Part shown: piece by piece, positions 31,791-40,675 of the stretch
Numbering within the stretch: position 1 is the stretch's first letter
How the letters are laid out: every line of letters starts with the position of its first letter
Assembly: GCA_018648685.1 (NCBI GenBank)
Contig: JABGQT010000134.1
Coordinates: 1 to 64,000, forward strand
DNA: 64,000 nucleotides
Direction of reading: 5' to 3'
Source of the DNA: Anaerolineae bacterium
GTDB lineage: Bacteria; Chloroflexota; Anaerolineae; Anaerolineales; Villigracilaceae
Notes under the pieces: generated by a model
What the model saw: the letters and a program-made list of their open reading frames with translations, nothing else
Told to the model about the DNA's origin: nothing
Databases searched by the model: none
Position numbers and translations under genes: made by a program

Positions 31791-32672
31791 TTGGATACCC
31801 GAACTGGCTTCCCTTTAATAGCATTTCTCATCATCCTGACATTATCCGCTTGTGGGGCATCTCAGAGCGCTTCTACCCCTACACTTGCTCCCGCTACCGC
31901 GACATCTGCCCCACCCACTGCTACATCTGTTCCGGCAGCAGCAACGGTGAATGGTGAGGTAATTTCTCTCGAAGAATTCAACGCAGAACTCCTCCGCTTT
32001 CAGGATGCGCAGACCGCACTAGGGAAAACTATTTCCGTCGAAGAGGCGGGAGACCGCGTTCTAAAAAATCTCATTGACCAGCTTTTGCTCGCTCAAGCTG
32101 CTGCAGATGCAGGATATACGCTCGAGGATACCGACTTAGATGCTCGGGTTGCAGCATTAGCGGAAGATATTGGGGGCGAGGAAAATTTATCCGCTTGGCA
32201 GGCAAGCCATGACTACACGAACGAATCCTTCCGATCATCCTTGAGAAAATCAATAGAAGCAGCGTGGATGCGTGACAAAATCCTTACAGAACTCCCCAGT
32301 ACCGCCGAACAGGTACACGCCCAGCAAATTTTGCTCTATAATCGGGAAACGGCTGAGGATATTCAGTCCAAATTGCAAAGCGGTGCAAAATTTGGCGATC
32401 TGGCTTCAGCTTATGACCCGAATACAAATGGCGAATTGGGCTGGTTTCCACGAAATTATTTATTGGAAAAAAACATCGAAGATGCCGCCTTTTCTTTGGA
32501 GATCGGATTGCCAAGCGATATTATCGAAACAGAAGTTGGTTTTCACATTATCATGGTCTTGGAAAAAGAGACAGAACGCCCGCTTTCGCCTGATGCTTTG
32601 CTGGTGTTGCAAGAAAAGGCTTTGCTAGATTGGTTAGCAAATGCACGCGAAACGAGTAAAATAGAGAAATAA
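31791..32672 (+). CDS. PpiC/SurA-type peptidylprolyl isomerase lipoprotein
   Basis: Lipobox TLSACGA; VHAQQILLYNRETAEDIQSKLQSGAKFGDLASAYD...GELGWFPRNYL; TTG start. Confidence 0.88.
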   Translation: MDTRTGFPLIAFLIILTLSACGASQSASTPTLAPATATSAPPTATSVPAAATVNGEVISLEEFNAELLRFQDAQTALGKTISVEEAGDRVLKNLIDQLLLAQAAADAGYTLEDTDLDARVAALAEDIGGEENLSAWQASHDYTNESFRSSLRKSIEAAWMRDKILTELPSTAEQVHAQQILLYNRETAEDIQSKLQSGAKFGDLASAYDPNTNGELGWFPRNYLLEKNIEDAAFSLEIGLPSDIIETEVGFHIIMVLEKETERPLSPDALLVLQEKALLDWLANARETSKIEK

Positions 32673-32696
32673 ATTGCTCTTGATGGAGAGTTTCTT

Positions 32697-33458
32697 ATGG
32701 CAGATTTTGATTACACTGACGATAGCTTTGTAGAGGAAGAAGAGGAAAAAAAGTCTTTCAGCATTGATATGCTGGATGTGTTTTCGATTCTTCTTTTGGT
32801 AGGTGCAGCTTGTCTTGGGGCTTATTTCTTGTTGATTTTCATGAACCCTTACACGGCACTAAATCCACTCCCGCCGAATACACCTATCCCACCTGTGGTT
32901 ATTCCTTCTGCAACAATCACTCCACTTCAATTGGACGACCCTTGGACAGAAACCCCCACTATTCAGCCCTCTATTACGCCAACATCACGCGCGACTTTTA
33001 CCCCTATCCCCACGAACACACCTTTGGTTCTTTTTACAGAAACCTTTACGCCAGAACCGCCAACGGCTACGGCAACGCCGCAAATGCCCTTTGAAGCAAC
33101 GGTACAAAAGATCAGCAGCACCGTAATACACTCTGACACTGCTTGCAATTGGCTTGGTGTTGGCGGGACAATAGAAGACTCAGATAAAAGTCCCCTTTGG
33201 GGGGTTCAAGTTCGACTTCAAGGAAATTTGCTTGGAAAAACTGTCGACCAGCTTGTTATTTCAGGGATAAGTCAAGCGTATGGGAGATCTGGATTTGAAT
33301 TTATTTTGGGTGATGCACCCATTCCATCAGATGGTGAGTCTTTGTATATTCGCCTTTTTGATCAGGCTGGTTTACCCCTCTCGGATGAAGTTCGTTTTAG
33401 CACTTCGGCATCATGTGAAGAGAATTTGATTCTCATTCGCTTTACGAAGGTAAGATAA
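32697..33458 (+). CDS. Membrane-anchored protein with Pro/Thr-rich linker and uncharacterised C-terminal domain
   Basis: N-terminal TM then TPIPPVV...TPTSRATFTPIPTNTP linker; C-terminal CNWLGVGGTIEDSDKSPLWGVQVRLQG. Confidence 0.65.
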   Translation: MADFDYTDDSFVEEEEEKKSFSIDMLDVFSILLLVGAACLGAYFLLIFMNPYTALNPLPPNTPIPPVVIPSATITPLQLDDPWTETPTIQPSITPTSRATFTPIPTNTPLVLFTETFTPEPPTATATPQMPFEATVQKISSTVIHSDTACNWLGVGGTIEDSDKSPLWGVQVRLQGNLLGKTVDQLVISGISQAYGRSGFEFILGDAPIPSDGESLYIRLFDQAGLPLSDEVRFSTSASCEENLILIRFTKVR

Positions 33459-33481
33459 TCTTTTTCTAAATTTCAACAAAG

Positions 33482-33519
33482 AAAAACGCCGCGTATTTTG
33501 AAAATACGCGGCGTTTTTT
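33482..33519. terminator. Bidirectional terminator
   Basis: AAAAACGCCGCGTATTTTGAAAATACGCGGCGTTTTTT. Confidence 0.9.
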
Positions 33520-33543
33520 ATTTAGTCTTTCTATTCTTAGAAC

Positions 33544-34863
33544 CTACTTCCCAAACTTCTCTTTCAAAATATCTTCCAGTGTGGGAACGCCGATCTCCTG
33601 GATCTCATAGCGCACACGCTGATAGGGTTTATCTATTTTGATGACGCGCGTCAGGTCGATGGGCGTGCCGATAATGACCATATCTACATCGGCGGCGTTG
33701 ATGGTTTCTTCTAGGTCGCGGGTTTGCGCTTCGCCGTATCCCATTGCAGGGAGAATATTGCCAGTTTCGGGATATTTCTCGAATGTTTCAGCTATTGAGC
33801 CAACCGCAAAGGGGCGCGGATCAACGATCTCAGCCGCGCCGAAACGACGAGCGGCAACGTAGCCTGCGCCGTATTTCATCCCGCCGTGCGTCAGGGTGGG
33901 ACCATCTTCAACGACCAAAACGCGTTTGCCTTGAATTGCGGCGGGATCATCCACAAATAATGGGGATGCGCCTTCAACGACGACCGCGTTCGGGTTCAGA
34001 CTACGCAAATTTTCGCGTACCAAGATGACGTCATCGGGCGATGCGGTATCTACTTTGTTGATCACGAAAACATCTGCAGAACGCGCATTTGTCTCGCCGG
34101 GGTAGAAGGTCAATTCATGTCCCGGTCGAAGTGGGTCGGCAACCACGATCTCCATATCTGAAACGTAGAAGGGCAGGTCGTTGTTTCCGCCGTCCCACAA
34201 AATAATATCCACTTCTTTTTCTGCGGCACGCACAATTTTCTCATAATCTACACCAGCGAAAACAAGCACGCCATTGTCGATATGGGGTTCGTACTCTTCA
34301 CGCTCTTCGATGGTGCATTCGTACTCGTCCAAGTCGTCATAGTCAGCGTAACGCTGGACTTCCTGAGCGACCAAATTACCGTAGGGCATGGGATGGCGAA
34401 TGGCGGCGACTTTATAGCCCATATCGCGGAGGATGAGGGAAACGCGGCGCGTTGTTTGAGATTTGCCACATCCCGTGCGGACGGCGCAAACCGAAACAAC
34501 CGGTTTTGTGGACTTGATTTGGGTTTGCTTTGCGCCTAATAAGCGGAAGTTTGCCCCCAGTGCATTGACTTGCGAAGCCTTGTGCATCACATATTCATGC
34601 GGCACATCTGAATAGGCAAAAACGACTTCTTCGACATCCAATTCTTTGATAAGTTCTTCGAGTTGCGCTTCATCGTGGATGGGAATGCCTTTGGGATAAA
34701 GCTCGCCCGCTAAAACATCGGGATATACACGCCCTTCGATGTCGGGGATTTGGGTAGCAGTGAAGGCAACAACTTCGTAATCCTTATTGCCACGGAAAAC
34801 GGTATTGAAGTTGTGGAAGTCGCGTCCTGCGGCTCCCATGATGAGGGTACGGATAGGGGACAT
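33544..34863 (-). CDS. GTPase / cyclic 2,3-diphosphoglycerate synthetase-like (COG2403-type)
   Basis: IMGAAGRDFHNFNTVFRGNKDYEVVAFTATQIPDIEGRVYP; P-loop VCAVRTGCGKSQTTRRV. Confidence 0.72.
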   Translation of the reverse strand: MSPIRTLIMGAAGRDFHNFNTVFRGNKDYEVVAFTATQIPDIEGRVYPDVLAGELYPKGIPIHDEAQLEELIKELDVEEVVFAYSDVPHEYVMHKASQVNALGANFRLLGAKQTQIKSTKPVVSVCAVRTGCGKSQTTRRVSLILRDMGYKVAAIRHPMPYGNLVAQEVQRYADYDDLDEYECTIEEREEYEPHIDNGVLVFAGVDYEKIVRAAEKEVDIILWDGGNNDLPFYVSDMEIVVADPLRPGHELTFYPGETNARSADVFVINKVDTASPDDVILVRENLRSLNPNAVVVEGASPLFVDDPAAIQGKRVLVVEDGPTLTHGGMKYGAGYVAARRFGAAEIVDPRPFAVGSIAETFEKYPETGNILPAMGYGEAQTRDLEETINAADVDMVIIGTPIDLTRVIKIDKPYQRVRYEIQEIGVPTLEDILKEKFGK

Positions 34864-35062
34864 TGAATATTACTCCTTGAAAGATGTAATTTTCAATCGA
34901 ATTCCGCTCTTGCTCTCGTTCGTTGTGTAGATACGCAACAACAAAGAAGCTCCTGCGCTTTAGTGGAGTTTCTTGGCACAACGCCGCTCTGTGAGCAAAG
35001 CTGTGCAGCCCGCGAGAATAACGGGAACGATTGATTTTCGTAACGGGGCTTTCCCCGCTACG

Positions 35063-36886
35063 TCACATCACTTCTGGGGCTGTGATGCCCAAAAGCGCCA
35101 AGGCATTGGCGAGAGTTTGCTTGGCAGCGGCAACCAGCCGCAACCGAGCATCTCGAATTGCATCTGTTTCGGCTTTTAGCACTGAAACAGCGTGGTAGAA
35201 AGAGTGAAACGCGCTCGCCAGATCGTAAGCATAAGTCGCCATGATCATCGGGCGATATTCATTCGCGGCCTGTTCAACAACAGCCGGGAAACGGGATAAT
35301 AATTCAATTAATGCTATTTCGTGCGAAGTGAGTTCAAAGTTGAAGGTTGCAGGTTTAAGCTTTTCAACATTCAACTTTGAACCTTCAACCTTAAATTTCT
35401 TCAAAATGCTCGCCGCCCTAACATGCGCGTTCTGGATATACGGTCCCGTGCGCCCTTCAAAACTGAGGGCTACGTCCATATCGAAGATGGTGTCGCGACT
35501 GTTGTCTACAGCGAGCATGGCATAAGCGAGTGCGCCTAAACCGACACTTTCTGCGACTTCGGCACGTTGCTCATCGGAGAGATTCGGGTTTTTCTCTTTG
35601 CTGGTTTCTGTAAAACGTCGAATTGCCTCATCTGCTACGTCTTTGAAGATGACCACGCGTCCTTTACGGGCAGACATGGCACCGCCGGGCAAGCTGACGA
35701 ATCCATAGCCAAGATGGTAGCATTTTTCTGCCTGTTCAAACCCCCACAAACCTAAAATGGCAAAGGCTTGCATAAAGTGCATAGATTGGCGCACATCCAC
35801 CACATAAATGGAACGGTCTACGCCGAATTCGTTAAATTTCTTCTTCGCCAAAGATAAATCTTTGGTCAAATATAAAGTCGTACCGTCGTTACGCAAAAGG
35901 ACGTTGGTGCGATATTTCTCTTTTGTCAATCCCAGCTTCTCGTCAATTTTGACGATCACTGCGCCGCCTTCGGGGCGTTCATCGGTGGCGATGTCGAGAT
36001 CAATCAGTTCTTGCACAACGGCTTTCGATGGCTCATCCTCTACGCTTTCGAAGAACCAAGTATCAATATTGATGCCGATTTGCAGCAAAATCTCTTTCAA
36101 CTCATCCAAAGACCACTCGCGTGTCTCAAGCCACAGGTCACGGATGTATTCGTCTCCCGCATCCCATTTTCTATACATTTCACGTCGCTCTGCATCATAT
36201 TTTTCGCGCAGAATCCGCTCATCATCTGTCTCATTTTCTTTTTCGGTGAGCATGTTGGTGGCTTCGACATAAAGGTTGAGCAGCCATTGCCCACGCTCGT
36301 GGATGCCATCTGGCTCCTGCCTTTTGTAAAATTTTTCGTAAATCCACAAAACGGTAATCACGCCCAACCCGATATCGCCGGGATAGGCAGCTCGGATGGT
36401 TTCAAAACCCGCAAATTCAACAAGGCGCGAGAGGGATTCGCCAAGGATGGCGTTGCGATAATGCCCGATGTGGAAGGAGTGATGGGTGTTCGGCTGCGCG
36501 TATTCGACCATGACACGCTCGCCTTTCGACTTACCACGCCCAAAATCACTTTTTTCCTGAAGAATAGCAGCGATGACGCGTTCCGCGAAATCTTCGGTGA
36601 CGAAATAAAGATTGAGATAACCCCGCACAGCCTCGACTCGGCTGATGCCTTTGGGGAGACCAATTTCATCTCTCATGGCTTCTGCAATTTCCTGCGCCCG
36701 CATCGGGACTTTGACACCTTTGCCAGCTTTTGCTTCATTTGCCGCCGTCTGAAAAAATGACGTGGATGTGCCCCACTCCCCGTTAAAGGGAATCGGCTGC
36801 CATTTTAGCTCGGCAAGGGGAATGTCGTTTTCAGCGCAATAGCTGCGGATTTTTTCTTCTATGGCGATGGTTTCTTGGTTGAACAT
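35063..36886 (-). CDS. argS: Arginyl-tRNA synthetase
   Basis: VMVEYAQPNTHHSFHIGHYRNAILGESLSRL (HIGH); C-terminal anticodon-binding DALR-type domain. Confidence 0.95.
   Translation of the reverse strand: MFNQETIAIEEKIRSYCAENDIPLAELKWQPIPFNGEWGTSTSFFQTAANEAKAGKGVKVPMRAQEIAEAMRDEIGLPKGISRVEAVRGYLNLYFVTEDFAERVIAAILQEKSDFGRGKSKGERVMVEYAQPNTHHSFHIGHYRNAILGESLSRLVEFAGFETIRAAYPGDIGLGVITVLWIYEKFYKRQEPDGIHERGQWLLNLYVEATNMLTEKENETDDERILREKYDAERREMYRKWDAGDEYIRDLWLETREWSLDELKEILLQIGINIDTWFFESVEDEPSKAVVQELIDLDIATDERPEGGAVIVKIDEKLGLTKEKYRTNVLLRNDGTTLYLTKDLSLAKKKFNEFGVDRSIYVVDVRQSMHFMQAFAILGLWGFEQAEKCYHLGYGFVSLPGGAMSARKGRVVIFKDVADEAIRRFTETSKEKNPNLSDEQRAEVAESVGLGALAYAMLAVDNSRDTIFDMDVALSFEGRTGPYIQNAHVRAASILKKFKVEGSKLNVEKLKPATFNFELTSHEIALIELLSRFPAVVEQAANEYRPMIMATYAYDLASAFHSFYHAVSVLKAETDAIRDARLRLVAAAKQTLANALALLGITAPEVM
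35332..35382. repeat. Inverted short-word repeat inside argS
   Basis: GTTCAAAGTTGAAgGTT / AACaTTCAACTTTGAAC 17-bp arms, one mismatch, 17-nt loop. Confidence 0.8.
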
Positions 36887-36951
36887 AAGTGATTTACCAG
36901 TCTTTATGGTGGTTATAATTTCTTTGTTTTGCGGACGAAATTATATCATGA

Positions 36952-36980
36952 GGGAGTAACAAGTGAGGAGTGATGCGTGA
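36952..36980. repeat. Degenerate short-word repeat (AAGTGAGGAGTGATGCGTGA)
   Basis: Intergenic GTAACAAGTGAGGAGTGATGCGTGA word repeat. Confidence 0.4.
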
Positions 36981-37171
36981 GCGTTTTATCGATAAAGGGA
37001 AAGAGAAAAAGAAGAATCAAAAAAGCAAAAACTTTCTGGAATGAATATCTCAGGAGGCTTTTTTGTCCGCTTTTGGTAATTCTAAAGGTTTGTGGGGTAA
37101 AGCATGAAGTACAATTGTGGATAGTTGATCGATACAAAAATATTGATTTTATAATGAAGGATGGATAAAAA

Positions 37172-37822
37172 ATGGATATCTTAATATTTCGATATGGTTT
37201 ACCCGGCTTACCTGTATCGCTGGTGCTTTATATACTATTTACATCAGTAGATATAGATTTTGGTTCTGATTTTCTAGGTGTTCCAATAGTAATTTCCTTG
37301 GCCTTGATATTGGGTTATTATATTCATCAAATCTGGTTCCTTCATTTTGAAAAATCATCAAAGAGTTATGCGCATAAAGATCGAAAGGTTCTTGATGAAA
37401 TAAAAGACAAAATTAAAGACGATGATAAATATAAGATGTTTTTTTATGATGGAGATCCTTATCATATTTGGGATACAATGCTCTACTCAGATCTTATCCC
37501 TAAGGGCATCCGAGATAAGGATAGGGGGATGTGGCATTCATATCACGCTAATTACAGTAATGCCATTGGTCTTATGTTTGGAGCATTTGCATCTCTTGCC
37601 TATCTAATTGTCCAATTAGTTATAGTTAGAAACCAACAATTTGGTTCGCTCGAATCAATTTTATTAATCTGTTTCATTTTTTTTTCCATATTCTCTTATT
37701 ATCTTTCAAAAAAAGCAGAAATTACTCGCTATCTTGTTGAAGGATTAGAAGTGTATTGGGTGAAATTGTATTTCAAGCAATATATTTCCGAATTAGTTAA
37801 ACAAGACGAGAAATTTACTTAG
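37172..37822 (+). CDS. Hypothetical membrane protein
   Basis: TM segments at both ends; AT-rich by eye; no family recognised. Confidence 0.55.
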   Translation: MDILIFRYGLPGLPVSLVLYILFTSVDIDFGSDFLGVPIVISLALILGYYIHQIWFLHFEKSSKSYAHKDRKVLDEIKDKIKDDDKYKMFFYDGDPYHIWDTMLYSDLIPKGIRDKDRGMWHSYHANYSNAIGLMFGAFASLAYLIVQLVIVRNQQFGSLESILLICFIFFSIFSYYLSKKAEITRYLVEGLEVYWVKLYFKQYISELVKQDEKFT

Positions 37823-37846
37823 TAAAATTGAACAGTGGAGTTTACT

Positions 37847-38851
37847 ATGGCGAATATTATAGTTACTGGTGGAGCTGGTTTTATAGGAAGTCATCTCGTT
37901 TCAGAACTTATCAAAAACCAACACAAGGTTACTGTTATAGATGATTTGTCGACCGGCAAACGGCAAAATTTACCAGACAACGTGAATTTTATCCATGCTT
38001 CTTTAGAGAACATTGAATCTGGGATATTTAAGGGAATTGATATTGTTTATCACTTAGCATCCATAGCTGGAGAGTCTGTTAGTCTATTTGCGCCAGATGC
38101 CTGTTATAAGCGTAATGTTATTAGTGGCTATAATGTTTTAATGCACTCTCTTAAATTTGGAGTTCGAAGAATTGTTTTTTCATCAAGTATGGCCGTTTAT
38201 GGAAACAAGAGAAAGGCTCCTTTTAAAGAAAAACATATTCCCAATCCAACTGATCCATATGGATTATCAAAATATGAAATGGAGAAACTGCTTGACATCT
38301 ATGGAGGTCATACAGGTTTAGAATGGGTTAGCTTGCGCTTGCATAACGTTTATGGGCCAAGGATAAATCTAAATGATCCCTATAGGGGAGTGGTAGGGAT
38401 TTTTATTAATTTACTTTTGCATGAAAAGGCACCTGTTTTATATGGGGGTGACAACCACGTGAGAGCTTTTACTTACATTGATGATGTAATCCCTTACTTA
38501 GTTCAGTCAGGTTTTGAAGATAAATATAACGAGAAAATATTAAATATTGGCTCTGATGAGAAGACAAAATTGGTTAATTTAGCTTATTTACTTATCAAAA
38601 TGACCGATTTTAGGGGGGAGCCTATTTTTTATCCAGAACGTCCAGGAGAGAAGGCTATAGCATATTCATCCCATAGCCAAGCGAAGTCATTGTTAGGATT
38701 TTCTGCCAAAACACCTCTACGTTATGGTTTGGAGAAAACTCTGGACTGGGCAAAAAAACAACAAATTCCCGAGTTCAATTACTCTCTAATGAGAACAGAA
38801 TTTGAGTTAGAAAACATTATGCCTAAAACCTGGAAAGAGAAATTACTATAG
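37847..38851 (+). CDS. NAD-dependent epimerase/dehydratase (UDP-glucose 4-epimerase-like)
   Basis: NIIVTGGAGFIGSHLVSEL, YGLSKYEMEKLL, RLHNVYGPR. Confidence 0.92.
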   Translation: MANIIVTGGAGFIGSHLVSELIKNQHKVTVIDDLSTGKRQNLPDNVNFIHASLENIESGIFKGIDIVYHLASIAGESVSLFAPDACYKRNVISGYNVLMHSLKFGVRRIVFSSSMAVYGNKRKAPFKEKHIPNPTDPYGLSKYEMEKLLDIYGGHTGLEWVSLRLHNVYGPRINLNDPYRGVVGIFINLLLHEKAPVLYGGDNHVRAFTYIDDVIPYLVQSGFEDKYNEKILNIGSDEKTKLVNLAYLLIKMTDFRGEPIFYPERPGEKAIAYSSHSQAKSLLGFSAKTPLRYGLEKTLDWAKKQQIPEFNYSLMRTEFELENIMPKTWKEKLL

Positions 38852-38980
38852 TTTTTTCTATCATTTAGACCACCAGTGCATTCTTGGATAAAAATAACAA
38901 TGGCATATCAAATCTAATTACTTTCTCTTTTGATTTTATCTCCCATCTAAATAATCTTTGAATATCGGTTTCTTCATTTA

Positions 38981-39007
38981 AAAAAAGCCTCCGCAAGGAG
39001 GTCTTTT
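38981..39007 (-). terminator. Terminator of the cyclase-family gene
   Basis: CCTCCGCAAGGAGG stem followed by T-run on the minus strand. Confidence 0.8.
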
Positions 39008-39018
39008 CATCTCACTTC

Positions 39019-39714
39019 TCACAAATCAAAAACTGCCACGGCCCGCACGGGCGAGCCTGTCCCGCCGCGAATTTTGAGCGGCAGTGCGATAAAACGAAAA
39101 CGTCCGCGTCCGAGCAGTTGATATAGATTGATCATATTCTCGTAATGGGTGAATCCCAGCTCCCCGCAGATATGGTGAACTTCTTTGTTTGAGATTTTGC
39201 GCACGCCAGGGTTCATCGTCTCCACGCCAAAGGCAGAAATCTTCTGCTCACCGAGCCAGCGTACGGCTGATGCGCTGATGCCGGGACCATTTCCCCAATT
39301 CTCTGTGCCAAAGGCACGCCGATAATGATCGGTGTAAAGCAAAACAGTATCTCCTGCTTTGATTTTTAAATTTGCTTTGGCGAGGGCTTTTTCAAGGTCA
39401 ACTATTTCGATCAATTCCCCAAAAGCTTTATCGGAGAGATCAAGGCAAAACCCTTCTGTGTAGAACATTTCCAGCGGCATCGTGTCGATAGATTGTTCAC
39501 GATATTCAGGCGCCATGTGGTTGAGCGCATCCACGTGCGTGCCGGTATGTTCGCCAAGTTCAAGTTTATTGACAGAAGGAGTTTCTATAGCGCTATCGGT
39601 GATTCCATCCCATTCTTCGTGGGAGATATGCATCGTGATCTTTACTTCTGGTAAACGAGAGAAAACGGGCATCCCGCTGTAGATTTCCTGGCTCAAGTCG
39701 ATTATTTCTGTCAT
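39019..39714 (-). CDS. Cyclase-family protein (kynurenine formamidase-like)
   Basis: LGEHTGTHVDALNHM metal-binding motif; LSQEIYSGMPVF N-terminus. Confidence 0.85.
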   Translation of the reverse strand: MTEIIDLSQEIYSGMPVFSRLPEVKITMHISHEEWDGITDSAIETPSVNKLELGEHTGTHVDALNHMAPEYREQSIDTMPLEMFYTEGFCLDLSDKAFGELIEIVDLEKALAKANLKIKAGDTVLLYTDHYRRAFGTENWGNGPGISASAVRWLGEQKISAFGVETMNPGVRKISNKEVHHICGELGFTHYENMINLYQLLGRGRFRFIALPLKIRGGTGSPVRAVAVFDL

Positions 39715-39727
39715 TTTTTACCTTTTA

Positions 39728-40372
39728 TCATCCCGCACTCGGACTCTCTGTTAACGCCAGTCGCACTGCCAAAGCAATCAGCACAGTGCCTAAAACACGA
39801 TCAAGCCAAATCGAAAATTTACGATTTTTGAGGAAAAAGGTCGTCGTTTGAGAAGCGGTTAGGACAATAGCAAACTCAATCACGATTGCGGTCAAATTAA
39901 CAAGAAAGCCCAGCCCTATAAGTTGAAGGGAAGTATTTCCCATCTCAGGACGAATGAATTGTGGCAAAAAAGCCATAAAAAAAATCGCTACTTTAGGGTT
40001 GAGCACATCTATTAGAACACCTTGTCTAAAAGCCTGGCCCGGAGTAGATTCTTTATTTTTTTTGTCAGGAGCATCAAAGGTTGTGCCTTTTGATCTTAAT
40101 GACTTTATCCCTAAATAAATCAGATAGACTACCCCAAAATATTTAACAATACCGAATGCAATCGCAGATGTAGCAAGGATGGCAGAAAGTCCCAGCGCGG
40201 CGGCAAAGACATGCACCAAAGCACCACTGCTCACACCCAAAGAAGATGCAAATCCGATTTTACGACCTTGCGCGATGGTTTTGGAGATGATGTATATCAA
40301 ATCTGGGCCAGGCGCGATGCTAATTGCAATTGCAGCAGACAAAAATAGTAGCCAATAAGATGAAGATTCCAT
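39728..40372 (-). CDS. LysE/RhtB-family amino acid exporter
   Basis: AISIAPGPDLIYIISKTIAQGRKIGFASSLGVSSG; start moved to MESSSYW. Confidence 0.9.
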   Translation of the reverse strand: MESSSYWLLFLSAAIAISIAPGPDLIYIISKTIAQGRKIGFASSLGVSSGALVHVFAAALGLSAILATSAIAFGIVKYFGVVYLIYLGIKSLRSKGTTFDAPDKKNKESTPGQAFRQGVLIDVLNPKVAIFFMAFLPQFIRPEMGNTSLQLIGLGFLVNLTAIVIEFAIVLTASQTTTFFLKNRKFSIWLDRVLGTVLIALAVRLALTESPSAG

Positions 40373-40445
40373 AGTCGATTCCTTTGCGATATGAGTAACA
40401 CACAATCCCTGACGAGATTGTATCACCCGCTTGGTAAGCCTTAAG

Positions 40446-40538
40446 AGAGTGCGTCGCACCAACTCCGACAAAAAGATGCTAATCGACAAGCCTTTTGCCC
40501 ATCAGGCAGATTCTCATCGTTTTGGTGCGACGCACTCT
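40446..40538. repeat. 93 bp inverted-repeat element, copy B
   Basis: Perfect 17-bp ends AGAGTGCGTCGCACCAA / TTGGTGCGACGCACTCT; related to 6433..6528. Confidence 0.8.
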
Positions 40539-40675
40539 AGCCGAGAATTATCCCATTTGACCGACAAGCATTACTTTACTCTTCAACTCAAGAATTCTTA
40601 TAAGAAAACTCTCTTGTTTTACGCCCAAATGCTTTATAATAGGTCAGACCTTTCCCCACATAAAAGAGGTACGAA

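Noticed and set aside
36011-36760. 249-aa ORF antisense to argS
   Set aside because: Entirely inside a certain conserved gene; no recognisable domain.
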